This document shows, one piece after another, positions 16,756 to 25,189 of a stretch of 64,000 nt of DNA. The stretch's first letter is position 1, and each line of letters starts with the position of its first letter. Both the position numbers and the translations under genes were made by a program. Where the stretch lies: the NCBI RefSeq assembly GCF_045762675.1, contig NZ_JBJDLK010000004.1, positions 186,001 to 250,000 of the forward strand, given 5' to 3'. The notes below the pieces were generated by a model. That model saw only the letters and a program-made list of their open reading frames with translations, made no database searches and was not told the origin of the DNA. The stretch comes from Elizabethkingia meningoseptica_A (GTDB lineage Bacteria; Bacteroidota; Bacteroidia; Flavobacteriales; Weeksellaceae).

Positions 16756-16905
16756 ATGGCTAAGAAAGTTGTAGCAACCCTTCAGACATCTTCTAAAAAA
16801 ATGACTAAAGTGGTGAAAATGGTTAAATCACCTAAGTCTGGCGCTTACGTTTTCGAAGAAAAAGTAATGAACGCTGATGAAGTAGATGCATATCTTAAAA
16901 AATAA
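16756..16905 (+). CDS. DUF4295 small ribosome-associated protein
   Basis: A 49-aa, Lys-rich protein beginning MAKKVVATLQTSSKKMTKV and ending in DAYLKK. It has the composition of a ribosomal protein and lies directly after rpmB and rpmG, followed by a strong terminator, so it belongs to the same transcript. The family is DUF4295, restricted to Bacteroidota as far as I know; I recall that a Flavobacterium ribosome structure assigned it as a new large-subunit protein (bL38), which should be verified. It is easily missed because of its length. Confidence 0.9.
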   Translation: MAKKVVATLQTSSKKMTKVVKMVKSPKSGAYVFEEKVMNADEVDAYLKK

Positions 16906-16930
16906 TTTAAGTTAAAACTTAACATACAGG

Positions 16931-16957
16931 AAACTACCTATTTAGGTAGTTTTTTTT
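16931..16957 (+). terminator. Terminator of the rpmB-rpmG-DUF4295 operon
   Basis: ACTACCTA (16933-16940) and TAGGTAGT (16943-16950) form a perfect 8-bp stem with a 2-base gap, followed by seven T. Confidence 0.85.
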
Positions 16958-16958
16958 A

Positions 16959-16966
16959 TATATTTG
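16959..16966 (+). promoter_or_regulatory. -7 element for the RidA-like gene
   Basis: TATATTTG, an exact -7 box that directly abuts the T run of the preceding terminator and lies 18 bp upstream of the ATG. Any -33 region would lie inside the terminator hairpin. Confidence 0.4.
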
Positions 16967-16984
16967 TTATATCAAACATTTAAT

Positions 16985-17461
16985 ATGAAATCGGTTCGGT
17001 GTATTTTAATATTTGGTTTTCTCATAAACTTTATGTTTTCGTACGGACAGAAAAATATTGAAATGATACAGTTTAAAAATACAGAACAAGTATTCCGGAT
17101 AAAGGGACTCTCACAGGTTGTGGAAGTTCCTTTAGGTTCATATAAAATGCTTATTTTATCCGGTCAGGTTCCCTTAAATGAGAAAGGGGAGTTGGTTGGA
17201 AATGATATAGCAACACAAACAAGACAGGTATTTCAGAATATTAAATCCGTTTTGGAGCATTGCGGTGGCAGTCTTGATGATATTGTAAAACTTGGAATTT
17301 TTACTACTGATATTTCTAAAATAGCCGAATTCAGAACAGTACGGGATCAGTTTATTAATACGGCTAATCCTCCGGCAAGTTCTTTACTGGAGGTAAAAGG
17401 ACTTTTCAGAAAGGATGTTCTTATAGAAGTAGAGGCTACGGCAATTGTTAAAAATAAATAA
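16985..17461 (+). CDS. Exported RidA/YjgF-family protein
   Basis: 158 aa from the ATG at 16985. The first 21 residues (hydrophobic, ending MFSYGQ) look like a signal peptide, so the RidA domain would act in the periplasm. RidA proteins normally hydrolyse reactive enamine/imine intermediates in the cytoplasm. The domain core is present (ILSGQVPLNEKGELVG, TRQVFQNIKSVLEHCGGSLDDIVKL, PPASSLLEVKGL). The arginine of the catalytic subgroup is not obvious: the segment ends in KGLFRKDVLIEVEA, where active RidA has R-LPKxxxVEIE. It may therefore be a non-deaminase member. It is followed 11 bp later by ftsY. Confidence 0.85.
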   Translation: MKSVRCILIFGFLINFMFSYGQKNIEMIQFKNTEQVFRIKGLSQVVEVPLGSYKMLILSGQVPLNEKGELVGNDIATQTRQVFQNIKSVLEHCGGSLDDIVKLGIFTTDISKIAEFRTVRDQFINTANPPASSLLEVKGLFRKDVLIEVEATAIVKNK

Positions 17462-17472
17462 TATTTAGCTAA

Positions 17473-18435
17473 GTGAGTTGGTTTAAAAAAATATTCAAAA
17501 AAGAAGAAAAAGAATCGTTAGATAAAGGTCTGGAGAAATCCAGCCAATCGTTTTTTGATAAAGTAAGTCGTGCTGTTGTTGGGAAAAGTAAAGTAGATGA
17601 TGAGGTTCTGGATGATCTGGAGGAAGTCCTTATTTCATCTGATGTAGGTGTAGAAACAACAGTAAAGATTATCCGCAGAATAGAAGATCGTGTAGCACGT
17701 GATAAATATGTAAATATAGCGGAGCTTAATAATATATTACGGGAAGAAATCTCCGGATTATTATTAGAAAATCCACATTCTGATACTCAGAATATCGATA
17801 AAACGAAGAAGCCTTATGTGATTATGGTCGTAGGAGTGAATGGTGTGGGTAAGACAACAACTATCGGAAAACTGGCACATCAGTTTAAATCAGAAGGTTT
17901 AAAGGTAGTATTGGGTGCTGCAGATACATTCAGAGCTGCAGCTGTAGATCAGCTGGTAATCTGGTCGGAACGCGTAGGTGTACCGATTGTAAAACAGGCG
18001 ATGGGCTCGGATCCGGCGTCAGTAGCTTTTGATACGGTACAGTCTGCGGTAGCTCAGGATGCGGATGTTGTGATTATTGATACAGCGGGTAGATTACATA
18101 ATAAAGTAAACCTGATGAATGAGTTGTCTAAAATCAAACGTGTTATGCAGAAGGTTGTGCCGGATTCCCCACACGAAGTATTATTGGTACTGGACGGATC
18201 AACGGGGCAGAATGCTTTTGAACAGGCAAAACAATTTACAGCAGCAACTGAAGTAACAGCTTTGGCAGTTACAAAACTGGATGGTACAGCAAGAGGCGGA
18301 GTTGTGATTGGCATCTCGGATCAGTTCCAGATTCCGGTGAAATATATTGGGGTCGGAGAGAAGATGCATGACCTGCAGCTTTTCAATGGTACAGAATTTG
18401 TAGACTCATTCTTCAAAAGAAAAGAAGAAAATTAA
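17473..18435 (+). CDS. ftsY: Signal recognition particle receptor FtsY
   Basis: GTPase that docks the SRP-ribosome complex at the inner membrane, 320 aa. It starts at GTG (MSWFKKIFKK), where a Lys-rich stretch replaces the long acidic A domain of E. coli FtsY. The NG domain is complete: G1 GVNGVGKTTTIGKLA, DTFRAAA, G3 DTAGRLHNK, G4 TKLDGTARGG. The length fits the short FtsY type common in Bacteroidota. It follows the exported RidA-like gene by 11 bp and may share its transcript. Confidence 0.96.
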   Translation: MSWFKKIFKKEEKESLDKGLEKSSQSFFDKVSRAVVGKSKVDDEVLDDLEEVLISSDVGVETTVKIIRRIEDRVARDKYVNIAELNNILREEISGLLLENPHSDTQNIDKTKKPYVIMVVGVNGVGKTTTIGKLAHQFKSEGLKVVLGAADTFRAAAVDQLVIWSERVGVPIVKQAMGSDPASVAFDTVQSAVAQDADVVIIDTAGRLHNKVNLMNELSKIKRVMQKVVPDSPHEVLLVLDGSTGQNAFEQAKQFTAATEVTALAVTKLDGTARGGVVIGISDQFQIPVKYIGVGEKMHDLQLFNGTEFVDSFFKRKEEN

Positions 18436-18516
18436 TAAGCAGTTTTAATTAATTTCTGCTAAATTTGAATACACAGAATTAAACTATTTTAATAATCTAC
18501 AAAAAATCACAAAATT

Positions 18517-18777
18517 ATGGGCTGGATTACGTATATCTTATTTGGTCTTATTGCCGGAGCGATTGCTAAGGCAATTCATCCTGGAAAAGACCCGGGAGGT
18601 TGGTTAATTACAATTCTTATCGGGATCTTAGGATCTATTCTGGGGCGTTGGCTGGCTGGTTTAATAGGCTGGTATGCTGCAGACAGTTTCTGGAGTTTTA
18701 AGAACTGGATATTCTCTATCGGAGGTGCAATTGTACTATTGTTTATCTACGGAAAGATAACATCTAACAGAGAATAA
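18517..18777 (+). CDS. GlsB/YeaQ/YmgE-family membrane protein
   Basis: An 86-aa inner-membrane protein with three hydrophobic segments and the family pattern of glycine-rich turns (ILFGLIAGAIAKAIHPGKDP, then GILGSILGRWLAG). It is longer than the 82-84 aa of most members by an insertion around the second helix (YAADSFWSFKNW). Members are linked to general stress responses, without a proven biochemical role. It ends in a long bidirectional terminator facing sppA. Confidence 0.88.
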   Translation: MGWITYILFGLIAGAIAKAIHPGKDPGGWLITILIGILGSILGRWLAGLIGWYAADSFWSFKNWIFSIGGAIVLLFIYGKITSNRE

Positions 18778-18798
18778 GTTTAAGTTTAATAAAAAAAG

Positions 18799-18829
18799 AA
18801 AAGGAGGTAAATATATTTACCTCCTTTTT
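18799..18829. terminator. Bidirectional terminator between the GlsB-like gene and sppA
   Basis: GGAGGTAAATA and TATTTACCTCC form a perfect palindrome centred at 18813/18814, flanked by A and T runs, so it can work on both strands. The sppA stop codon is four bases away. Confidence 0.85.
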
Positions 18830-18832
18830 CTG

Positions 18833-20590
18833 TTATTGTATTTTTATATAATACGGAAGAGCCATTTGTACTCCTTTATTATTTGGATTGTTAATCTTCT
18901 GGAATAACTGGTAGTTTTCTTTACCAAATTTTGTTTCTATTGCTTTTGCGGCAACATCATCTTCATTCATGCTTTCAAAGAACTTTTCAAAGTTGCTTTT
19001 ATCTTTAGGATAGCTTCTGATGTTATAGTCTTTTGTTTTTGCAAGACCGGCTGCATATTTAACGGCGTCATCCAGTGTACCTATTTCGTCTACAAGGCCT
19101 AATTCTTTAGCTCTTATTCCGGACCAAACGTGCCCACCTCCTACGGAATCTATTTCTTCAAAAGTTTTCTTTCTATTTTGTGTTACAAAATATACAAAGC
19201 GCTTATAAGTTTGTTCAACACTTTTTTGCATCATGTTTCTGGTTCCCGGAGTCATTCCGGAAAGTGCAGAAAACATTTTAGAATTAGCATTCGTTTCCAC
19301 AACATCAGATCTAAGCCCGTTTTTATTCGCAAGATCCTTGAAATTCATGACCAATCCGAAAACACCGATGGATCCGGTTAATGTATTCGCTTCGGAGAAT
19401 ATTTTCTGTCCTGCCATTGCAATATAATAACCACCGGAAGCAGCATAGTCGCCAAAAGATACCACCAATGGTTTTTTTGTTTTTAACTGCTGTAATTCAA
19501 AAAGAATTTCATCACTCGCATTTGCACTACCTCCCGGAGAGTTAATTCTTAAAACAACAGCTTTGATATCATCGTTTTTTCCGATTTTCTTAATTTCATC
19601 AATTAAATTTTCTGAATAGATTCCTGCATTTCCTTTTCCACTAAAAATTTCACCTGAAGCATATAGAACGGCAACCTGATTTTTAGCGGTTGAGCTTGAT
19701 GAGTTTTTATCTAAATAGGTAATGTAGTTTCCGATAGAAACTCTGTTAAGGTTGTCCTTAGCCGCAACTTTTAACTTACCTTTCAGGATGTCGTCATATT
19801 CTGATTTCTGAACAAGTTTATCTATAAGTTTACTTTTTAAAGCATATTCGGGAATAATACCATAAAGACTGTCTACAGTAGTTTTTAATTCTTCGGAATT
19901 TAACTTTCTCGATGTTTCAATTTTTTTCGAGATATTTCCCCAGATATCATTCAGTAAAAAAGACAACTGCTCTTTGTTTTCATCGGAAATTTTGTTTGTT
20001 AAATAAGGTTCTACCGCAGATTTATATTTTCCGTGACGAATAACATCGGCACCAATTCCGTATTTGTCAAATAAATCTTTAAAGAACACAACCTCCGTAG
20101 AAAGACCTTTTAATTCGACACCTCCTGTTGGGTTCAGGTAATATTGATCTGCAACCGTAGAAAGGTAATAAGAGCTTTGAGAAACATTGTTACCGTAAGC
20201 ATATACGAACTTTCCGGATTTTTTGAAATCCTCCAGAGCCTTTCTGATATCATCTATTTGAGTAATACCTGCCGATGTAGCATCTGTTTCTATTGATATA
20301 CCTGTTATTTTTTTATCGTTTTTTGCCTGTTGGATGGCATTTAAGATATCCGATATTTTTACGCTGCTGTCTTTTCCCAGATCAAATATAGAAGGAGAGA
20401 GCTCGGTAGTGGATTCTATAATATTATCCTTTAAATTAAGAACCAGTATAGAGTTGTCTTTAACATTTACACTACCTTTGCCGGACATGGATGATATAAG
20501 GATAAAGAATACAAAACCTATAATAAAAATAAATCCTACGAGTAATATGGCAACAATATTGGCCATAACGCTTTTGATAAAATTTTTCAT
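18833..20590 (-). CDS. sppA: Signal peptide peptidase SppA, 67-kDa type
   Basis: Membrane-bound serine peptidase that degrades cleaved signal peptides, 585 aa. An N-terminal membrane helix (about 10-35) is followed by two S49 domains. The catalytic lysine is in the first domain (RHGKYKSAVEPY) and the catalytic serine in the second (FGDYAASGGYYIA), as in the E. coli 67K form. RINSPGGSANASDEI is the conserved oxyanion region. It is divergent from folK with only about 25 bp between the start codons, so the promoters overlap. Confidence 0.94.
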   Translation of the reverse strand: MKNFIKSVMANIVAILLVGFIFIIGFVFFILISSMSGKGSVNVKDNSILVLNLKDNIIESTTELSPSIFDLGKDSSVKISDILNAIQQAKNDKKITGISIETDATSAGITQIDDIRKALEDFKKSGKFVYAYGNNVSQSSYYLSTVADQYYLNPTGGVELKGLSTEVVFFKDLFDKYGIGADVIRHGKYKSAVEPYLTNKISDENKEQLSFLLNDIWGNISKKIETSRKLNSEELKTTVDSLYGIIPEYALKSKLIDKLVQKSEYDDILKGKLKVAAKDNLNRVSIGNYITYLDKNSSSSTAKNQVAVLYASGEIFSGKGNAGIYSENLIDEIKKIGKNDDIKAVVLRINSPGGSANASDEILFELQQLKTKKPLVVSFGDYAASGGYYIAMAGQKIFSEANTLTGSIGVFGLVMNFKDLANKNGLRSDVVETNANSKMFSALSGMTPGTRNMMQKSVEQTYKRFVYFVTQNRKKTFEEIDSVGGGHVWSGIRAKELGLVDEIGTLDDAVKYAAGLAKTKDYNIRSYPKDKSNFEKFFESMNEDDVAAKAIETKFGKENYQLFQKINNPNNKGVQMALPYYIKIQ

Positions 20591-20615
20591 CTTTTAAAAA
20601 CTGTAATTTTATAAT

Positions 20616-21053
20616 ATGTCGTCAAATAACGTGATTTTGTTACTAGGAAGCAACATTAATTTTCCAGAAAAAAATATTGATCAGGCTATGCTTTTGATTG
20701 AGAGTCGATTGGGGAGTATTGTTGCGAAATCTTCAAAATTAATGAATAATCCTGTTGAATTTGATAGTACGAATATTTTTTGTAATATTGCTGTGCTGAT
20801 AAATACCCAACTTTCACCTGTTCAGTTATTAAAGGATATTAAAAACATTGAACATGAAATGGGGAGAAAAGAGGATTCCTTTGCAAAAGGAGGATACGAA
20901 GACAGGATAATTGATATTGATATTGTAACTTTTGGCAATATCCAGTTTTATTCGAATAAGCTAACTGTCCCTCATTATAAACACGTATATGAAAGAGATT
21001 TTTCTCAGCAGTTATTAGCAGAACTACAACAACAAATAAACGCGGTGAAATAA
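20616..21053 (+). CDS. folK: 2-amino-4-hydroxy-6-hydroxymethyldihydropteridine pyrophosphokinase
   Basis: HPPK of folate synthesis, 145 aa, close to the normal length. The motif LLLGSNINFPEKN opens the fold, and the magnesium-binding D-x-D is visible in EDRIIDIDIVTFG, followed by the conserved VPHYKHVYERDF. The gene is a single-domain form without fused FolB or FolP. It is followed 64 bp later by the first OmpA paralogue, which may partly depend on read-through since no terminator is seen between them. Confidence 0.94.
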   Translation: MSSNNVILLLGSNINFPEKNIDQAMLLIESRLGSIVAKSSKLMNNPVEFDSTNIFCNIAVLINTQLSPVQLLKDIKNIEHEMGRKEDSFAKGGYEDRIIDIDIVTFGNIQFYSNKLTVPHYKHVYERDFSQQLLAELQQQINAVK

Positions 21054-21117
21054 AGGGTGCTGAACTTATGGTTTAGTGCTCTGACAAAGTAATTTGTTAA
21101 CCTAAATACATAAATGT

Positions 21118-22641
21118 ATGAAAGTAAATTTCACTAGTGTTGCACTGGCACTTATATTGCCAGTGACTATCTATGCACAGGATTCTGTTAAAGAGAAAAA
21201 ACAGCTTCCTGGTGCATATGCATCGGGATCTTCCCATGTTTCTCCCCTTGCAAGCACAGCTAAAAAATTCAATGACTGGTCTGTTTCTGCCGGAGCAGGT
21301 ACCGTTGCATTATTTAGTGGTAGTTTGTATTCCCTCCACGATGAATCGGGTTCCAAAAATCTGTATGGCTGGTCTGGTTATTTCAGTATTGATAAGGCAA
21401 TTAACCATGCTTTTGGGTTAAAACTTCAGTATGATAAGGGCGAAACCAGACAAGGCTGGGTCAATACAAAAGATCATGTAGCGAGTAATGCGCCAGGCGG
21501 GAGAACTCAGTACGATGCATTAGCTATAGTTGGAGATGTTAATCTCTCCAATCTTTTCAGGCGTATAGATAATCATTCTTCTTACAGGTGGGCAATCCAT
21601 ATTCACGGAGGACTTGGTACTATTGCATACAGGTCTTATATACAGGAACCGGGAGCGTACAATCAGTCTTTATCAAATGAAATAAAGCCGTTTAAACTGA
21701 ATTCTTCTTATGCAATATTAGGAGGAGCACTGAAATACAGATTGAATCATTCGTTTGATCTGGAAGGCAGAATGCAATATGCGATGATGGGCGGAAAGAG
21801 ATTTGATGGAGCCAGAGGAGCATATATAGATGTTTCTAAATCGGGTTCTACCGCTATTATGAGCGCAACATTAGGAATTACCTATAACATTGGAAAACAC
21901 CCGTCACATTTATTCTGGCATGATCCGTTACAGGAAATTTATTCCAGACTTGAAGATCTTGAAAATAAAGAACCGGCAGATATTGAAGTATGTAAAAAAG
22001 GAGATGCTGATGACGATGGGGTATGTGATGACTGGGATAGAGAACTCAATACTCCTGCCGGAGCAAGAGTAGACGGGTCGGGCAGAGCACTGGATACAGA
22101 TTTGGATGGCGTGATTGATCTTTATGATAAGTGTGTTACTGTTCCGGGACCTCCGGAAAATCATGGCTGCCCAATAAAAAAGGATAATTATCAGGTTGCC
22201 GTAGAAGTGGAAAATGAATTGAAGAATGTTTATTTTGAATTTAATAGTTCCAGAATAACAGGAGGCTCTTCTTCTAGACTGGATACTGCAGCAAGAATTA
22301 TTAAAGAAAACGGAGGTACTTTTTTATTAACAGGTCATACAGATGCTAAAGGCAGTACAGCTTACAATCTGAAGTTATCCAGAGAAAGGGCTGCGGCTGT
22401 TGTTATTGCTCTGGAGAGCAGAGGTGTTCCGTATAGTGCTCTTAAATCTAAAGGTGTTGGTGCTGCAGATGCTAATGTTCCGGCAGATGCTTCAGATGCT
22501 GAAAGAATGGCGGATCGAAAAGTTACGGTAAGGTTTGTAGAAGGCCCTGAATGGGAAAGTCTTCAAAAGAAAGATTATCATGATCCTGTTAAAAAGAAAG
22601 GTAAAAAGAAAGTAATCAGATCGGTTAAAAAGAAACGATAG
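21118..22641 (+). CDS. OmpA-family outer membrane protein, paralogue 1
   Basis: 507 aa with signal peptide (first 21 residues, ending IYAQ), an N-terminal beta-barrel-like domain (about 45-270), Asp-rich thrombospondin-type-3 repeats (GDADDDGVCDDWDRELNTP), and a C-terminal OmpA peptidoglycan-binding domain (about 365-475: TGHTDAKGSTAYNLKLSRER). The Asp and Arg that contact peptidoglycan are present. A Lys-rich tail follows (KKKGKKKVIRSVKKKR). It anchors the outer membrane to the cell wall. It is the most divergent of three tandem paralogues and has no leader of its own comparable to the others. The triplet CTAACCT-type start region is shared with paralogue 2. Confidence 0.93.
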   Translation: MKVNFTSVALALILPVTIYAQDSVKEKKQLPGAYASGSSHVSPLASTAKKFNDWSVSAGAGTVALFSGSLYSLHDESGSKNLYGWSGYFSIDKAINHAFGLKLQYDKGETRQGWVNTKDHVASNAPGGRTQYDALAIVGDVNLSNLFRRIDNHSSYRWAIHIHGGLGTIAYRSYIQEPGAYNQSLSNEIKPFKLNSSYAILGGALKYRLNHSFDLEGRMQYAMMGGKRFDGARGAYIDVSKSGSTAIMSATLGITYNIGKHPSHLFWHDPLQEIYSRLEDLENKEPADIEVCKKGDADDDGVCDDWDRELNTPAGARVDGSGRALDTDLDGVIDLYDKCVTVPGPPENHGCPIKKDNYQVAVEVENELKNVYFEFNSSRITGGSSSRLDTAARIIKENGGTFLLTGHTDAKGSTAYNLKLSRERAAAVVIALESRGVPYSALKSKGVGAADANVPADASDAERMADRKVTVRFVEGPEWESLQKKDYHDPVKKKGKKKVIRSVKKKR

Positions 22642-23103
22642 CATTTATTTTTGACTATAAATAGAAAGCAAGGTACCTGGGTGCCTTGCTTTTTTTCTTT
22701 TTTATAATTAGAATCACACCATATATAAACAGGTAGAATATAGCAGGCTTAATATATAATATATGTATAATGTATACCTTTATAAGTACTTACGGGTATT
22801 TTATCGATAAAATGCGATTTTTTGGTAAAAATATTTTTTGTAATATTGCGCCGTTAACAATAATCTGATTTTTAAATACTCACTTTTTAAGAAAGTTTAA
22901 TTTAAAATGTACTGAAAGATTTATTCTGATGTAAATAAATAGGAAATATTTACAAGAATTAATTGCCTTTCAATATGTACTATTGAGTATAATAAACCTT
23001 AGAATTTTAACAAAAAACACAAACATAACAGGGATTCCCGGGCTATAGGCTTTGGTATTCTGTAAGTAAGACAATCATTTGTTAACTTAAAATACATAAA
23101 TGT
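22642..23103 (+). promoter_or_regulatory. 462-bp spacer with terminator, promoter and long leader of OmpA paralogue 2
   Basis: After the terminator at 22665-22697 comes AT-rich DNA. TAATATTG (22841-22848) is a near -7 box with TTTG 16 bp upstream (22821-22824). The block GTTAACAATAA just downstream recurs in front of paralogue 3. If transcription starts near 22855, the leader is about 250 nt. A GGGATTCCC-containing stretch (23032-23040) and the translation-initiation region GTTAACTTAAAATA are the other visible signals. No gene was found. Confidence 0.5.
22665..22697 (+). terminator. Terminator after OmpA paralogue 1
   Basis: AAAGCAAGGTAC pairs with GTGCCTTGCTTT (one G-T pair) around the loop CTGG, followed by a run of T. 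Confidence 0.85.
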
Positions 23104-24657
23104 ATGAAATTAAATTTCGCTAGCGTAGCTTTGGCTTTTGTATTGCCGGCTGCAATGTATGGGCAGGACTCAACAGCTGTTGCAAAGACAGCAGTATCTC
23201 AGGGGGAGTACCCTAATGCGTACACATCCGGCTCGGCCAATGTGTCTCCTTTTACAAATAAATCTAAAAGATTTAATGACTGGTCAATTTCTGCCGGAGG
23301 TGGAGCTGCAATAATGAAGAGTGGTAGTTTATATTCTCTTCATGACGAAGCTGGTTCCAAAAATCTGTTAGGCTGGGCAGCTTATTTCAGTATTGATAAA
23401 GCAATTACTCATGCTTTTGGACTGAAGCTTCAGTATGACAAAGGAGAAACCAGACAAGGCTGGGTAAATACCAAAGATCATGTATCAAGTGATCAACCTG
23501 GAGGAAGAACGCAGTATGATGCGATCTCGATCTTGGGAGACCTGAATATTTCTAATTTATTCAGAAGAGTAGATAACCAATCCCCATACAGATGGGCGCT
23601 TCATGCTTACGGAGGTGTAGGAACAATAGCTTACAGATCTTATTTACAAGAACCGGGTTCTTATAACCAATCTTTAACTAAGGAAGTGAAGCCATTCAAA
23701 CTGAATTCTTTCTATGCACAATTAGGAACAGGTTTGAAATACAGACTTACGAATTCATTGGATTTGGAAGGTAGAGTAATGTATTCTATGACTGGAGGAA
23801 AAGGCTTTGACGGAGCGAGAGGAAATTATGTAGATCCTGCAAGAGCTGGTAAGAATGACATGATCAATGCAACATTAGGTCTTACATATAACATTGGAAA
23901 ACACCAGTCACATTTATTCTGGCATGATCCGTTACAGGAAATCTATTACAAACTTGATGTTCTTGAAAACAGAAGTCAGGATATCGAAGTATGTAAAAAA
24001 GGAGATGCTGATAACGATGGGGTATGCGATGATTGGGACAGAGAGTTAAATACTCCTGCCGGAGCAAGAGTAGACGGATCAGGTAGAGCATTGGATACCG
24101 ATTTGGATGGTGTAATCGATCTTTACGATAAGTGTGTTACAGTTCCGGGTCCGGTGGAAAATAACGGATGTCCGGTGAAAAAGAATAACAATCAGACAGC
24201 TGTTGAGGTAGAGACAGAATTGAAAAATGTATATTTTAATTTTAATAAAGCAACTATTACAAACGAATCTGATGCAAGATTAAATAGTGCAGCTAAGATT
24301 ATAAAAGAAAACGGAGGTAATTATTTATTAACAGGTCATACAGATGCTAAAGGAAATGCAGCATACAACCTGAAACTTTCTAAAGAAAGAGCTGCGGCTG
24401 TTGTTAACGCATTAGAAGCAAGAGGTGTAGCTGCAGATGCTCTTAAATCAAGAGGTGTAGGTTCTGCTGAGGCAACTGTTCCTGCAACAGCTTCCGATGC
24501 CGAAAGAATGGCTGACAGAAAAGTTACGGTAAGATTTATGGAAGGAGCTGAATGGAATGCTATCCAAAAGAAAGATTATAGTGACACAACTGTTAAGCAT
24601 ACAGCTAAAAAGAAAACTGCAACGAAGAAAGTAAAGTCAGTTAAAAAGAAAAAATAG
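23104..24657 (+). CDS. OmpA-family outer membrane protein, paralogue 2
   Basis: 517 aa with signal peptide (ending AMYGQ), N-terminal barrel-like domain, Asp-rich type-3 repeats (GDADNDGVCDDWDRELNTP) and a C-terminal OmpA domain (TGHTDAKGNAAYNLKLSKER) followed by a Lys-rich tail. The barrel and Asp-repeat parts are almost identical to paralogue 3 at DNA level, while the OmpA domain and Lys tail resemble paralogue 1. This mosaic suggests recombination between the copies. It has its own promoter and terminator. Confidence 0.93.
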   Translation: MKLNFASVALAFVLPAAMYGQDSTAVAKTAVSQGEYPNAYTSGSANVSPFTNKSKRFNDWSISAGGGAAIMKSGSLYSLHDEAGSKNLLGWAAYFSIDKAITHAFGLKLQYDKGETRQGWVNTKDHVSSDQPGGRTQYDAISILGDLNISNLFRRVDNQSPYRWALHAYGGVGTIAYRSYLQEPGSYNQSLTKEVKPFKLNSFYAQLGTGLKYRLTNSLDLEGRVMYSMTGGKGFDGARGNYVDPARAGKNDMINATLGLTYNIGKHQSHLFWHDPLQEIYYKLDVLENRSQDIEVCKKGDADNDGVCDDWDRELNTPAGARVDGSGRALDTDLDGVIDLYDKCVTVPGPVENNGCPVKKNNNQTAVEVETELKNVYFNFNKATITNESDARLNSAAKIIKENGGNYLLTGHTDAKGNAAYNLKLSKERAAAVVNALEARGVAADALKSRGVGSAEATVPATASDAERMADRKVTVRFMEGAEWNAIQKKDYSDTTVKHTAKKKTATKKVKSVKKKK

Positions 24658-24687
24658 TATTTCTTTTCTTTGATTTAATAATATTAT

Positions 24688-24722
24688 AAAGCAAGGTGTA
24701 ATGTAATGCATCTTGCTTTTTT
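24688..24722 (+). terminator. Terminator after OmpA paralogue 2
   Basis: AAGCAAGGTG pairs with CATCTTGCTT (one G-T pair) around a 10-base loop, followed by T6. Confidence 0.8.
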
Positions 24723-25122
24723 AATTTGGTATTGGTTATTCTGATATTATTAGGGATTAATAAACATATTATTGTATAAATTATACATATAATCCGTATT
24801 TGTTGAGTAAAAATTGTTTATTGTACTCTATTCTGAAGAATTTGTCAGTATAATTTTTTTTTGTAATATTGCATTGTTAACAATAACCTAATTTTTAGCC
24901 ACTCAACTGTTAAAGAGTTTTAAAGGAGTTGATTTTTCAATAGGCAGAGGATAAGACTTTTTTGTAAAAAATGATGTGCCATACATGGTATAAATAAAGG
25001 ATTTGTTCCGAAAATGTAACAATTATACTTTAGACCAATGGTTTTAAGAAGTGTTATAAGAATATTTACAAAAGTTTTTTGAGGGATTATTTAAACAACA
25101 CAAAAACAGAAGAGAAAGAAAT

Positions 25123-25150
25123 TAATATTGAAAGCCTGATTTCAATATTA
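25123..25150 (+). promoter_or_regulatory. Leader hairpin before OmpA paralogue 3
   Basis: TAATATTGAAA and TTTCAATATTA pair perfectly over 11 bp with loop GCCTGA. There is no T run, so it is not a terminator. Its position close to the start codon would suit control of translation or mRNA stability. Confidence 0.4.
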
Positions 25151-25189
25151 TTAAAAATGCAATCATTTATTAACTTAAAATATCAGATT

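Larger units (their letters stand above)
24658..25189 (+). promoter_or_regulatory. 532-bp spacer with terminator, promoter and long leader of OmpA paralogue 3
   Basis: After the terminator (24688-24722), TTTG (24841-24844), a 19-bp spacer and TAATATTG (24864-24871) form a good promoter. The following GTTAACAATAA block matches the one before paralogue 2. The leader would be about 310 nt. It holds a perfect 11-bp stem with a 6-base loop at 25123-25150 (TAATATTGAAA / TTTCAATATTA) that ends 39 bases before the start codon. An in-frame TTG at 25079 would extend the protein into this leader but would bury the signal peptide, so it is rejected. Confidence 0.5.

Noticed and set aside
22729..22860. 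Possible CRISPR or short tandem repeats in AT-rich spacers
   Set aside because: No regularly spaced repeats were found here or elsewhere in the window; the similarities are low-complexity AT runs.
25079..25189. N-terminal extension of OmpA paralogue 3 by 37 codons
   Set aside because: The extension starts with TTG, contains the leader hairpin and would place charged residues before the signal peptide; the ATG at 25190 matches the start of paralogue 2.
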